Assembly (NCBI GenBank): GCA_020850735.1
Contig: JADZEE010000045.1
Coordinates: forward strand, 20,684-84,683
Direction of reading: 5' to 3'
Length of the DNA stretch: 64,000 bases
DNA from: Gammaproteobacteria bacterium
Lineage (GTDB): Bacteria; Pseudomonadota; Gammaproteobacteria; JADZEE01
The position numbers were made by a program, and so were the translations under genes. The notes below the pieces were generated by a model, which worked only from the letters and a program-made list of their open reading frames with translations, was not told where the DNA came from and made no database searches. This document shows positions 42,539 through 51,803 of the stretch, piece after piece (positions within the stretch are counted from its first letter, which is position 1; each line of letters opens with the position of its first letter).

Positions 42539-45283
42539 ATGACGCGACTCAACCGCCGCAGGTTTCTCGCCGCCTCCACGCGCGCCGCGGTCGCGCTGCT
42601 CGGCGCCGACAAGGCCTGGGGCCTGACGCAGCTCGTGCCGCAAGGCGATCCGCTGGCTGCGCCGCGTCCGTACCGGGGCTGGGAGGACATCTACGCCCGG
42701 CAGTGGACCTGGGACCACGTCGGCTACGCCTCGCACTGTGTCAATTGCGGCGGCAATTGCGCGTTCAGGATCTACGTCAAGGACGGCATCGTCGTCCGCG
42801 AGGAGCAGGTGGCGCAGTACCCGTCAGTGCACGCGGATGTTCCGGATACGAATCCCCGTGGCTGCCAGAAAGGTGCCATACACTCCGCGGCGATGTACGA
42901 CGCCGATCGCCTGCGTTTTCCCATGAAGCGAACCGGCGAGCGCGGCGAAAGCAAGTGGCGCCGGATCACCTGGGACGAGGCCGCCACCGAGATCGCCGAC
43001 CGGATCATCGACATCTACGAGCAATACGGCCCCGGTCACCTCATGACGCAGTGGGGCAGTGGCGTGGTCAGCAGCGTGCCGTGGGCCGCTGCGCTGCGCT
43101 TCGCGTCCTTGCTCGGTGGTGTGCAGAACGATCTGCTCAGCGATGTCGGCGACATGAACACCGGGGCGCATCTGGCCTACGGCGACCTGATGCAGGGCTT
43201 CACGTCCGACGCCTGGTACGACGCCGACTACATCGTCCTGTCGATGATCAACCCGAGCGTCACGCGGATCCCCGACGCGCATTACATCTGGGAAGCCCGT
43301 TACCGCGGCGCGCGCGTGCTCAGCGTCGCGCCGGATTACAACCCGAGCTCGACCCATGCGGATGTGTGGCTCCCCATAAAACCCGGAACGGATCCGTTCT
43401 TTTACATGTCCCTGGTCCAGGTCATCCTCGCCGAAACGCTCGTGGACCGGGCCTTCGTCAAGGAGCAGACGGATCTGCCGCTGCTGGTACGCAGGGACAA
43501 CGGCAAGCTGCTGCGCGAAGCCGATCTGCGTGCCGGCGGGCGGGACGACGTTTTTTTCTTCTGGGACCAGTCCAGCCAGCGGGCGACACCGGCCCGCGGC
43601 TGCACCGGCAGCGAGGACAAGACCATCGCCCTGGACGGCGCGGACCCGGCGCTCGAGGGGGAATTCGAGGTCGACGGCATCGCCGTCGCGCCCGCCTACA
43701 CGCGCATGTACGCCGAAGCGATGCGCTACGACCCCGAATTGACCGCGGCCATCACCGGTGTTCATCCGGACATCGTGCGCGCCGAGGCGCGCCTGATTGC
43801 CGCGGCACGCAAGCTGTGCGTGCTGGACGGTTTCGCGGTCGGCAAGTTCCTGAACGGCATCTACACCACCTGGGCGCAGGCGCTGCTGTGCGCCTTGACC
43901 GGCCACGGCGGCCCGCGCGGCGGTATCGACACGTCATGGTTGGACTGGGGCTGGATCGGCGTGCAGCGGCTGAGTTTTCTGGAATTCACGAAATTCCCGC
44001 GCCTCGCGACCGGCGGCCTGAGCGAATTCATGCACGGGCGGATGTACGAGGATGCTCGCGAGCTCTTCGATCCCGTCCTGCTCAGACAGCGTGTCGGATT
44101 CGACGTCGACGAGCTCGTGGTCATGGCGCATGAGAGCATGGACAGGCAGTGGATGCCGCACTACGGGCCGATCAAGGGGATGATCCTCGTCGCCGACAAC
44201 AAATTCCGTCGCAACAAGGGTGGCGAACGCTACCGCGAGCGCATACTCGAGGAGGCTTCCGAGCTGTTCGTGTCCATCAACACGCGCATGGAGTCGACCA
44301 ACGCATGGGCCGATTACCTGCTGCCGGCCGCGAGCTATTACGAGAAATGGGACCTGCGCCTGACGCCGACGCACCGGCACGTCAACGTCTTCACGGCACC
44401 GGTGGCGCCGCTGGGGGAGGCGATGCCGGAATGGGAGATCATGGCGCTGCTCACGAAGAAGATTCAGGAGCGCGCCCGGGCCCGCGGCATCACCGGCTAC
44501 CCGGACGGTGACGTGACGCGCAGCTTCGACACCATCTATGACGACTACACGCTGGGGGGGACACTCACCACGGCGGAGCAGGCCGCCGGATGGCTGGTGC
44601 GCAACAGTCCGGAGATCGCCGGCGCGTCGCTGGACGAGGGGGCGCGTACCGGGTTCTTCACCGTTCGCAGCAGCCCGTTCCCGACCCACACCACGGTTCA
44701 CCCGGATGCGCCGATCAATCCGTGGGAGCATCAGGTGCTCGACAAGAAACCCTACCCCACGCTCTCGGGACGCATCACTTTTTACTGCGATCACGACTGG
44801 TTCATGAAGCTGGGATCCACAGTGCCCACGGCCCGGCACAACGCCGGCCGTGAGTGCACGCGGTATCCGCTGAGCTTCTATACCCCGCACACACGCTGGG
44901 GCATACACAGCAACTGGCGCTCCAACAGGTACATGCTGCGTCTGCAGCGCGGCGAGCCGAACGTGTACCTGAGCCCGCGCCTGGCCGCCGAGCGGGGTAT
45001 CGGGGACGGCGATCGCGTGCGCGTGTTCAACGCCATCGGTGATTTCTTCGCCCAAGCCAAGTACTGCCCGGGGCTGCCCGGCGACGCGGTCATGATGGAG
45101 CACGCCTGGGAGTCCTACCAGATGGAAGGTCGCAAGATGCTCAACAATGTCGTCGCGTCACTGCTGCAGCCGCTGGAGCTGGTCGGCAACTGGGGACATC
45201 TGAAGTACCAGTTCCTGCGCTGGAACCAGAATCAGCTGTCGATGGAAACGGGCGTCGACGTCGAACCGGCGCGAATCGACTGA
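42539..45283 (+). CDS. Ethylbenzene-dehydrogenase-like molybdopterin alpha subunit, Tat-exported
   Basis: A 914-residue type II DMSO-reductase family enzyme. The twin-arginine signal is NRRRFLAAS, followed by AAVALLG. The Fe-S site is H66, C70, C74 and C109, and the presumed Mo ligand is D205 in SDVGDMNTG. The match is to EbdA and the steroid C25 / p-cymene dehydrogenase alpha chains that hydroxylate hydrocarbons with water. It begins 25 bp after the regulator stop and is followed by Fe-S and haem subunits, so it forms a complete periplasmic enzyme. Which hydrocarbon it uses cannot be told. Confidence 0.92.
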   Translation: MTRLNRRRFLAASTRAAVALLGADKAWGLTQLVPQGDPLAAPRPYRGWEDIYARQWTWDHVGYASHCVNCGGNCAFRIYVKDGIVVREEQVAQYPSVHADVPDTNPRGCQKGAIHSAAMYDADRLRFPMKRTGERGESKWRRITWDEAATEIADRIIDIYEQYGPGHLMTQWGSGVVSSVPWAAALRFASLLGGVQNDLLSDVGDMNTGAHLAYGDLMQGFTSDAWYDADYIVLSMINPSVTRIPDAHYIWEARYRGARVLSVAPDYNPSSTHADVWLPIKPGTDPFFYMSLVQVILAETLVDRAFVKEQTDLPLLVRRDNGKLLREADLRAGGRDDVFFFWDQSSQRATPARGCTGSEDKTIALDGADPALEGEFEVDGIAVAPAYTRMYAEAMRYDPELTAAITGVHPDIVRAEARLIAAARKLCVLDGFAVGKFLNGIYTTWAQALLCALTGHGGPRGGIDTSWLDWGWIGVQRLSFLEFTKFPRLATGGLSEFMHGRMYEDARELFDPVLLRQRVGFDVDELVVMAHESMDRQWMPHYGPIKGMILVADNKFRRNKGGERYRERILEEASELFVSINTRMESTNAWADYLLPAASYYEKWDLRLTPTHRHVNVFTAPVAPLGEAMPEWEIMALLTKKIQERARARGITGYPDGDVTRSFDTIYDDYTLGGTLTTAEQAAGWLVRNSPEIAGASLDEGARTGFFTVRSSPFPTHTTVHPDAPINPWEHQVLDKKPYPTLSGRITFYCDHDWFMKLGSTVPTARHNAGRECTRYPLSFYTPHTRWGIHSNWRSNRYMLRLQRGEPNVYLSPRLAAERGIGDGDRVRVFNAIGDFFAQAKYCPGLPGDAVMMEHAWESYQMEGRKMLNNVVASLLQPLELVGNWGHLKYQFLRWNQNQLSMETGVDVEPARID

Positions 45284-45295
45284 CGGGACGCCCGC

Positions 45296-46273
45296 ATGAA
45301 TACACGCCAGCTGTGCATGGTCATCGACCTCAACAAGTGCCTGGGATGCCAGACGTGCACCATCGCCTGCAAGACGATGTGGACCCGGCGCGAGGGCCGC
45401 GAGTACATGTACTGGAACAACGTCGAAACGCAGCCCGGACAGGGTTACCCGCGCGGCTACGCGGACAAGGGCGGCGGCTTCGATCGCGACGGCGGCCTCC
45501 GGCGCGGTGCGCTCCCCGGCGAGGGCGATTACGGGACCCCGTGGGACTACGACCACGAGGCCGCCGTGATGACCGGCGTCGATCCGTGGTTGCGTCCCGA
45601 CGAGAAACCGGTGTGGGGCCCGAACTGGGACGAAGACCAGGGTCAGGGTGAGTATCCGAACAGCTACTACTTCTACCTGCCGCGGCTGTGCAACCACTGC
45701 AGCAATCCGGCCTGCCTGGCCGCTTGCCCGCGCCGGGCGATCTACAAACGTCCCGAGGACGGTATCGTGCTGGTAGACCAGGAGCAGTGCCGCGGCTATC
45801 GCTACTGTGTCGCCGCCTGCCCCTATAAGAAGGTCTATTTCAACGAGGCGACTTCCCGTTCCGAGAAGTGCATCTTCTGCTTCCCGCGACTGGCCAAGGA
45901 CCTGCCCATGGCCTGCGCGCAGCAATGTGTCGGGCGCGCGCGCTGGGTCGGGTATCGCGATGACGCCGACGGGCCCATCAGAGTCCTGGTGGAGAAGTAC
46001 GCGGTCGCACTGCCGCTGCACCCGGAATGGGGCACCGAGCCCAACGTGTTCTACGTGCCGCCGTGGGCACCGCCCGGGTTCGATGCGGACGGGCGCCTCA
46101 GCACGGGCTCGCGTATCCCGCTCGAATTCCTCGGGAGTCTGTTCGGAGACGGCGTCAGCCGGGCGCTGAAAACGCTGGAATCCGAGCGGCAGAAAAAGGC
46201 GCAGAGCGGGCGATCCGAGCTCATGGACTGGCTCATCGCCCATCGGCATGCGGAGATGTTCAAGCTCGGCTGA
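45296..46273 (+). CDS. Iron-sulfur beta subunit of the exported dehydrogenase
   Basis: A 325-residue beta subunit: C15-C18-C21-C25, C132-C135-C140-C144, C165-(Y168)-C171-C175, and C192-C195-C207-C211. Tyr at 168 replaces the usual cysteine, which in NarH/EbdB-type subunits yields a [3Fe-4S] cluster. There is no signal of its own; it is expected to be carried out with the Tat-borne alpha subunit. It starts 12 bp after alpha. Confidence 0.93.
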   Translation: MNTRQLCMVIDLNKCLGCQTCTIACKTMWTRREGREYMYWNNVETQPGQGYPRGYADKGGGFDRDGGLRRGALPGEGDYGTPWDYDHEAAVMTGVDPWLRPDEKPVWGPNWDEDQGQGEYPNSYYFYLPRLCNHCSNPACLAACPRRAIYKRPEDGIVLVDQEQCRGYRYCVAACPYKKVYFNEATSRSEKCIFCFPRLAKDLPMACAQQCVGRARWVGYRDDADGPIRVLVEKYAVALPLHPEWGTEPNVFYVPPWAPPGFDADGRLSTGSRIPLEFLGSLFGDGVSRALKTLESERQKKAQSGRSELMDWLIAHRHAEMFKLG

Positions 46274-46340
46274 GCGCCCCGGCGTCCGTCACCGGACGGT
46301 ATCGGGCGAGTTCCCGGAACCTGAACAGCGAGGTCAGTCC

Positions 46341-47117
46341 GTGACAGCGAACGATCGACGCGCCCCACCGTGCGCACGAGCCGCCGCGATCGCGTGCGCG
46401 ATTCTGGCGCCGCAAGCAGCAGATTGCGGAAACGCAACGGCAGCGGAGCCTATTGACGTGCAGGCCGGGCAGATCTTGCCCGTCGCCGCGATCGCGCGGC
46501 CCACAGCCGCGGGCGACGGCGTGTTTCCGGACGCTGCGACCTGGGAGCGCATTGCGCACTACCGCATCGTGCTGCGACCGGCGCCTCCCGTACATCCTTC
46601 GGCGGTGATGCGCGAGACGCAATCGCCGCAGTCCACGGTGCTGCACTTCAGCGTTGCCAGCGACGGCGCGCGTTTTTTCGTCCGGCTGCAATGGCACGAC
46701 GACACCCGGGACGTCGTCAGCGCCTTCGACCGCTTTGCCGATGCGGCGGCCGTGGAGCTCGCGCTCGACGACGGCGTGCGGACCTCGTACATGATGGGGT
46801 CGGCCGACGCGCCGGTGAACATCTGGCTCTGGAAGGCGGATACCCCGGCCGCGCAGGATCTCGCCGCCGCCGGCTTCGGCACGACGACGGCACTCGCCGC
46901 CGGCGGCATTGCCGCGGCCGGCCGCTATGTCACCGGCGACCGCAGCTGGACTGTCGTCTTCGCGCGCCCGTTGCGGACCACGGACGAGCACCAGGCCGTG
47001 CTGGCGCCCGGCCGGGCGATCCCACTGGCTTTCGCCGTGTGGGACGGCTCACTGGATCAGCGCGACGGGCACAAGCTGACCTCGACGCACTGGGTCACGT
47101 TCCAGCTCCCGCCCTGA
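46341..47117 (+). CDS. Haem b gamma subunit (EbdC/DdhC-like)
   Basis: A 258-residue periplasmic subunit, GTG start at 46341 with signal peptide. M151/M152 (SYMMGSADAP) and K245 (DGHKLTSTHW) match, in spacing, the Met/Lys pair that I recall binding haem b in EbdC (Met112/Lys201). NIWLWKAD is also family-typical. It passes electrons from the Fe-S chain to a c-type cytochrome. It follows beta at 67 bp. No dedicated TorD-like chaperone is obvious next door. Confidence 0.85.
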   Translation: MTANDRRAPPCARAAAIACAILAPQAADCGNATAAEPIDVQAGQILPVAAIARPTAAGDGVFPDAATWERIAHYRIVLRPAPPVHPSAVMRETQSPQSTVLHFSVASDGARFFVRLQWHDDTRDVVSAFDRFADAAAVELALDDGVRTSYMMGSADAPVNIWLWKADTPAAQDLAAAGFGTTTALAAGGIAAAGRYVTGDRSWTVVFARPLRTTDEHQAVLAPGRAIPLAFAVWDGSLDQRDGHKLTSTHWVTFQLPP

Positions 47118-47226
47118 ACCGGTGCCGCGCGGGCGAGCGAACGGCGCGCCGGAAATTGTTTCGCCACCTTCGCTCGGTCCGCGTCCTTCGCCACGTCGCA
47201 GGCGGTCGACTCCGAATCGCGTGTCC

Positions 47227-47715
47227 TCAACGGATGCCGACCACACGCACGTCGAATGTCAGCGTGTGCCCGGCGAGTGGGTGGTTGAAATCCAGCACGA
47301 TCCTGTCGGGCAGCACTTCGCGCACCCGCACGGGCTTGCGCCTGCCCGCGGGGTCGACGCCCCATATCATGGCGTCGGGCTGGCGCGACTCGGCCGGGAT
47401 CTGTTCCGGATCCACTTCGACGACCAGCGCCTGATCGATCTCGCCGTAGCCCTGTTGCGGGGTCAGCGTGACGGTGCGCCGCTCGTCGACCCGCAAGCCG
47501 GTGAGCGCCGCTTCCAGCGACGGCAGCATCTCCGCACGTCCCTGCGTGTACTCGAGCGGCGCCAGGCCGACGTTGGACTGCGCCTGCGTACCGTCCTCCA
47601 GCCGCACCGTGTATTCGATCGATACCCGTGCGCCGTCCTCGACCGTGTCGTGCGCCGCGGCGGCCGGGCCGAGCAGCAGGGCAAGTAAGAGCGGTGGCAG
47701 GGATCTCATCGTCAT
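47227..47715 (-). CDS. SlyD-type FKBP peptidyl-prolyl isomerase, exported
   Basis: A 162-residue protein with a signal peptide (MRSLPPLLLALLLGPAAAA). The FKBP core is visible: VSIEYTVRLEDGTQAQSNVG, ALTGLRVDERRTVTLTPQQG-YG and LDFNHPLAGHTLTFDVRVVG. The inserted IF domain identifies the SlyD branch rather than classic FKBP. It probably helps fold periplasmic proteins, perhaps the dehydrogenase above. Convergent with the gamma subunit. Confidence 0.88.
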   Translation of the reverse strand: MTMRSLPPLLLALLLGPAAAAHDTVEDGARVSIEYTVRLEDGTQAQSNVGLAPLEYTQGRAEMLPSLEAALTGLRVDERRTVTLTPQQGYGEIDQALVVEVDPEQIPAESRQPDAMIWGVDPAGRRKPVRVREVLPDRIVLDFNHPLAGHTLTFDVRVVGIR

Positions 47716-47770
47716 GTCCTCTATCGTTGACCCGCGGTGCCCGGCATAGCGCAGGCATTGTTCGCACGCT

Positions 47771-48511
47771 TCAGCGCAGCCACGGTTCGATCAGATCGAC
47801 GGCGACGTCAGTCGTCACCGGCAGGCGCCCGTCGTCGAACCAGGCTGCCGCCTGCGACTGCATGCGAGCGACCACGCGCCGGGCATCGGCGAAACCGTGC
47901 TCGTCGCGGCAGGCTTCGGGGTATTTCGCCAACAGGTTCAGCGCCGCGCCGAGGATCTGCTCGCGCGCGCTGTGCTGTCGCGCAATCGGCGCACCCGCCG
48001 CTTGCAAGGGCAGCGGCACGGCCACGTCCGGCTGCCCGACAGGCTCATCGCGCCGGACGACGTTGGCGATGAACTGCACGAGCGCCTCGAACGCCGCCGG
48101 CACGCGCTGGTGCAATGAGCGCGCCCAGGTCCACAGCGCCACCGGCGTGATCGTCCAGTGCGCGTGCGTGGCCTGCGGCGCCAACGGACCGCTGCGGTGC
48201 GCGCCGTCCAGCAGCGCCCACAGCGTCGCTTCCGCCGCGGCGAGCTGCTCGCGCTCCAGCGCCCGGGGCCAGGCATCGGGGTCCACCCCGAACAACAGCG
48301 GCAGGGCTTCCTCACGCATCCGCCAGCGCTCCCGGCGAAGCCAGCGTTCGTACAGCTCCTGCTCGGCGAGCAGCCTGCCCTGACCCACGGGCGATTCGGC
48401 GAAAAGCTCACCCATCTCCTCGGCGCGGCGCCAGCGCTGCACCGCCTTGCCGAGCGCGCGCAGCGCCGCCTGCGTCTCCTCGAAACGATTCTCCCCGGCT
48501 GCGTCGTGCAT
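47771..48511 (-). CDS. Hypothetical protein (246 aa)
   Basis: I do not recognise a family. The product is helical and Ala/Arg/Glu-rich (EEMGELFAESPVGQGRLLAE; ILGAALNLLAKYPEACRDEH) without a signal peptide or membrane segment. The start at 48511 is supported by GAGGAG 7 bp upstream; the frame continues to 48607 by chance. It lies 55 bp upstream of the SlyD-like gene. It could be an assembly chaperone for the nearby molybdoenzyme, but there is no TorD/NarJ motif to show it. Confidence 0.6.
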   Translation of the reverse strand: MHDAAGENRFEETQAALRALGKAVQRWRRAEEMGELFAESPVGQGRLLAEQELYERWLRRERWRMREEALPLLFGVDPDAWPRALEREQLAAAEATLWALLDGAHRSGPLAPQATHAHWTITPVALWTWARSLHQRVPAAFEALVQFIANVVRRDEPVGQPDVAVPLPLQAAGAPIARQHSAREQILGAALNLLAKYPEACRDEHGFADARRVVARMQSQAAAWFDDGRLPVTTDVAVDLIEPWLR

Positions 48512-48690
48512 GCCTGCGCTCCTCATCGCCTGTACCGTCCCGCGCCAGCGGCCTGCGCCGGCGCTACGCCGCACGCCCGGCATCCGCGCGCAGGATACAA
48601 CGGTCACCTGTGTTACTCACCCCGGCGGGCGCAACTATCGCCGGCAGGGGCAGTCTCATGGTTGGAATTCGCCCCGCAAGGAGTACCGCC

Positions 48691-49326
48691 ATGTCCGCTC
48701 GCGCAGTCCGATCCATCGCCGCGGTGGCCGGCCTCGGGATACTGCTCGCGCTGCAGCCCGCGGCCCGCAGTGCGGGCGGGGTTACCGCCGAGGCCGCTGT
48801 CGCAACCTTTGCCGGCGGCTGTTTCTGGTGCATGGAGCAACCCTTCGACGGCATCGACGGCGTGCTGTCGACGACTTCCGGCTACACCGGCGGCGACAAA
48901 CGCAACCCGACCTACGCGGAGGTCTCCACGGGAGACACCGGCCACGCGGAAGCGGTCCAGGTGCGTTACGATCCCGCGCGTGTCAGCTACGGGCAGCTGC
49001 TCGAAGTCTTCTGGCACAACATCGATCCGACCGTGCGCGACCGGCAGTTCTGCGATCGCGGTCACCAGTACCGCAGCGCCATTTTCTACCACGACGCCGA
49101 GCAGCAGCGGCTCGCCGAACAGTCGCGGCAGGAGATCGCGGACAGCGGGCAGTTCGCCAGCCCGATCGTCACCGAGATCCTCGCGGCCGGAGAATTCTGG
49201 CCCGCGGAGGACTATCACCAGGACTACTACCGGAAGAATCCCGTGCGTTACAAATTCTACCGCAGCGGCTGCGGGCGCGACGATCGCCTGCGCGAGCTGT
49301 GGGGAGCCGCGGCGGGCGGCCACTGA
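48691..49326 (+). CDS. msrA: Peptide methionine sulfoxide reductase, exported
   Basis: A 211-residue MsrA with a signal peptide (VRSIAAVAGLGILLALQPAA). The catalytic motif is FAGGCFWCMEQPFD (C44), followed by SGYTGGDKRNPTYAEV and CDRGHQYRSAIFYH, all intact. It reduces S-methionine sulfoxide in oxidised proteins, here in the periplasm. ATG at 48691 follows AAGGAG. It belongs with the SlyD-like, DJ-1 and Hsp33 genes as a protein-repair group. Confidence 0.95.
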   Translation: MSARAVRSIAAVAGLGILLALQPAARSAGGVTAEAAVATFAGGCFWCMEQPFDGIDGVLSTTSGYTGGDKRNPTYAEVSTGDTGHAEAVQVRYDPARVSYGQLLEVFWHNIDPTVRDRQFCDRGHQYRSAIFYHDAEQQRLAEQSRQEIADSGQFASPIVTEILAAGEFWPAEDYHQDYYRKNPVRYKFYRSGCGRDDRLRELWGAAAGGH

Positions 49327-49358
49327 ACGCTGGCGACCCGCTGCCGCGGAACGAGGGA

Positions 49359-50090
49359 TCAGAGTCCCAGCTTCTTGATGAGGTCCGGACGCCCCGCGAG
49401 TGCCGCGCGCGGATCACCCATCGCCTGCTCGAGCAGCGGCCCGAGCGCATCGAAGTCGGCCTTGTTGTCCCAGTCGATCCAACCGAACGGCGGATCGGGA
49501 TCGTACTCGAGCAGGATCTGCACCCGCCGGGCGTGCTCCTCACCCTTGAGACGCGCGGTCAGCGCGAGCGCCCAGTCGATACCGGCCGAGATCCCCGCGG
49601 CGGTCACGCAGTTGCCGTCTTCCACCCAGCGTTCCTGCACAGGTCTGGCGCCGAGTTTTTTCAGCCAGCCCATGCAGGTCCAGTGCGTCGTGGCGCGTTT
49701 ACCCTCGAGCAGTCCCGCGGCAGCCAGCACCAGCGAGCCCGTGCACACCGAGCCGATGAGCCGTGCCCGACCCGCGGCATCCCTGAGGTATCCCTGCACG
49801 GCTTCGTCTGCCATCGCGCGCAGCGCCGCGGCCGCGCCGCCGGGAACGAATACGGCGTACGGGTCCGGCACCTCGGCGAACGTATGACTGGGCTCGATGC
49901 GGATGGGCGTATCCGTCTCCAGCGGCCGCACCTCCTCGCCAACCACGCACAACCGGTACGGCGGGCCGAGTTGCGACAGTACCTGGACGGGACCGACGAG
50001 ATCGAGGGGAGTAAGACCGGGATAGATGACGAAGGCGATGACGCGTTCGCTATCGAGCACGTCGAGTAGATCCGGCTCTCGGTCCGTCAT
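49359..50090 (-). CDS. DJ-1/PfpI family protein
   Basis: A 243-residue DJ-1/PfpI fold (GATase1-like). The nucleophile-elbow cysteine is C116 (IGSVCTGSLVLAAAGLL), and the histidine region is KRATTHWTCMGWL. It could be a glyoxalase/deglycase-like or isonitrile-hydratase-like enzyme; relatives with TTHW are often annotated as regulators' domains or isonitrile hydratases. No HTH is fused. It is alone between MsrA and Hsp33. Precise activity unknown. Confidence 0.88.
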   Translation of the reverse strand: MTDREPDLLDVLDSERVIAFVIYPGLTPLDLVGPVQVLSQLGPPYRLCVVGEEVRPLETDTPIRIEPSHTFAEVPDPYAVFVPGGAAAALRAMADEAVQGYLRDAAGRARLIGSVCTGSLVLAAAGLLEGKRATTHWTCMGWLKKLGARPVQERWVEDGNCVTAAGISAGIDWALALTARLKGEEHARRVQILLEYDPDPPFGWIDWDNKADFDALGPLLEQAMGDPRAALAGRPDLIKKLGL

Positions 50091-50240
50091 ACCAGCGCGT
50101 GATCCTCATTGGTTCTTATGGCGCGTCGCGATCACCCCGGGCTGACCCCTGTCACGCGGTCCGCGCGGTCGATGTACGACCTCGCTGGAATTGTGCGCGT
50201 TTCGTGCCGGAAACGCCATCCCGGGCGCCGGAAACGGGAC

Positions 50241-51125
50241 CTACTGCACGCTGTCCGGCGAATCGATGTGCACACCCTCGGTCAGCGCGTGCTCGACATC
50301 GACGCGATCGAAGCGATAGCTGCGATTACAGAATTCGCAGGTCACCTCCAGCTCACCCCGCTCGTCGGCGAGACCGTCCAGTTGTGCATGCCCGATCGCT
50401 GCGAGCGTTCGGGCGATGCGCGTGCGCGAACACGTGCAGCGGAACGCCACCGGCTCCGATTCGAACATGCGCACCTGCTCGTCGTGAAACAAGCGGGTCA
50501 GAAGGGTCTGTGCGGGCAGGTTGCACAGCTCGTCGGTGGTCACGGTTTCACTGAGCAGCACGATGCGCGGCCAATCGTCCGGACCCGTCACTCGCGAGGG
50601 CAGGATCTGCACCAGTATGCCGGCTGCGACCTGTGGTCCGGTCGCGAGCCGCAGGCGCGTGGCGAGCTGCTCGGACTGGCTGAAGTAGGTTTCGAGCGCC
50701 GCGGCCACGTTGTCGCCCTCGAGCGCGACGATGCCCTGGTAGGGATCGCCCTGGGCGGTGTGCGTGGTCAGCGCGAGACGCCCGGCGCCGAACACGTGTG
50801 TGAGCTCACCGCAGGGGACCTCGCCGCGCCAGCGCGCCACGCCCCGCACCGTCCGGCCGGCGCTCGCCTGTGCCACCAGGGTGTGCAGCGGTCCGTCGCC
50901 CTGTGCCTGAAGGATCAGCGAACCCTGCAGCTTGATGGTCGTGGACAGCAGGACCACTGCCGCCAGCGCTTCGCCGAGCTGGGCGCTCACGCTGGCGGGA
51001 TAGGGATGGCTGTCGCGGACCGCGCACCAGCTCGCGTGCAGACGCACCAATGCGCCCCGCACACCGGCCGACTCGAGGACGAAGCGGTGCATGCTGTCAC
51101 GTTCCAGGGTCGGAGAACCGTGCAT
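50241..51125 (-). CDS. hslO: Redox-regulated chaperone Hsp33
   Basis: A 294-residue Hsp33. Zinc-binding redox cysteines C230, C232, C263 and C266 (FRCTCS; CEFC) are all present. The N-terminal GALVRLHASW-type fold and GTVRGVARWRGEVPCGELTH-like region match. It is active as a holdase when oxidised. The ATG at 51125 lies in the divergent region with the thioesterase gene. Confidence 0.95.
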   Translation of the reverse strand: MHGSPTLERDSMHRFVLESAGVRGALVRLHASWCAVRDSHPYPASVSAQLGEALAAVVLLSTTIKLQGSLILQAQGDGPLHTLVAQASAGRTVRGVARWRGEVPCGELTHVFGAGRLALTTHTAQGDPYQGIVALEGDNVAAALETYFSQSEQLATRLRLATGPQVAAGILVQILPSRVTGPDDWPRIVLLSETVTTDELCNLPAQTLLTRLFHDEQVRMFESEPVAFRCTCSRTRIARTLAAIGHAQLDGLADERGELEVTCEFCNRSYRFDRVDVEHALTEGVHIDSPDSVQ

Positions 51126-51233
51126 GGTGTCGCACAGATTAGCAGATGGAGGCGAACGCGGGCCGTGGCGCGCTGGCGCGTGGACGCCTTTCGCTGTAAT
51201 TTTGGCGGCCCCGCCTTCCCCGGAGCCCGCGTC

Positions 51234-51701
51234 ATGGCGATGTACTGGAAAGAGATCACCGTCAACTGGGGCGAATCAGATCCCTTCGGGCTCGTGTACT
51301 ACCCGCGCATCGTGGCCTGGTTCAACGACACCGAGCACGAGCTGTTCCGCACCATCGGTTACCCGATCGATCAGATGATCAAGAACGACCGGACCACGTT
51401 CGTGATGGGTGAGATCCACTTCCGCTTCATCGGCCCCGCGGCGTACGGCGACCGGATCATCACCACGATTTCGCTCGCCGAGCTCGGCGAGCGGACGCTG
51501 CATTGGCATTGCAAGGCGAAGAACGCGATCACCGGCACGCCCGTCGCCGAAGGCAAGGCGACACGCGTCTATGCGCGTATCAACGAGGACGGCTCGCTGT
51601 CCTCGCAGCCGGTCCCCCCGGCCATGCGCGCGACACTCACGGATCTCGGCAACCTCAAGCACCTCGGTGCCGGCAGCCCGCCGGCGGCCGGCCAAGGCTG
51701 A
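51234..51701 (+). CDS. Acyl-CoA thioesterase, hot-dog fold (4HBT)
   Basis: A 155-residue single hot-dog protein with the 4-hydroxybenzoyl-CoA-thioesterase pattern VNWGESDPFGLVYYPRIVAW (catalytic Asp in the D-P-F-G-L-V-Y-Y segment). It would release CoA from an aryl or branched acyl-CoA. ATG at 51234 is chosen; ATG at 51240 would shorten it by two residues. It has no close operon partner. Confidence 0.88.
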   Translation: MAMYWKEITVNWGESDPFGLVYYPRIVAWFNDTEHELFRTIGYPIDQMIKNDRTTFVMGEIHFRFIGPAAYGDRIITTISLAELGERTLHWHCKAKNAITGTPVAEGKATRVYARINEDGSLSSQPVPPAMRATLTDLGNLKHLGAGSPPAAGQG

Positions 51702-51803
51702 CGGCAGCGGTGGCGGTTCGCTCACGCGCGGATGTCATGAAGCCATCGGCCGCGCACGAACGCGCGCCGGATCGGATTCGGCGAGCCCGCGCCGCTGCGC
51801 GGT

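Noticed and set aside
47771..48511. TorD/NarJ-type chaperone for the dehydrogenase
   Set aside because: Position and size fit, but none of the family's motifs is visible; left as hypothetical.
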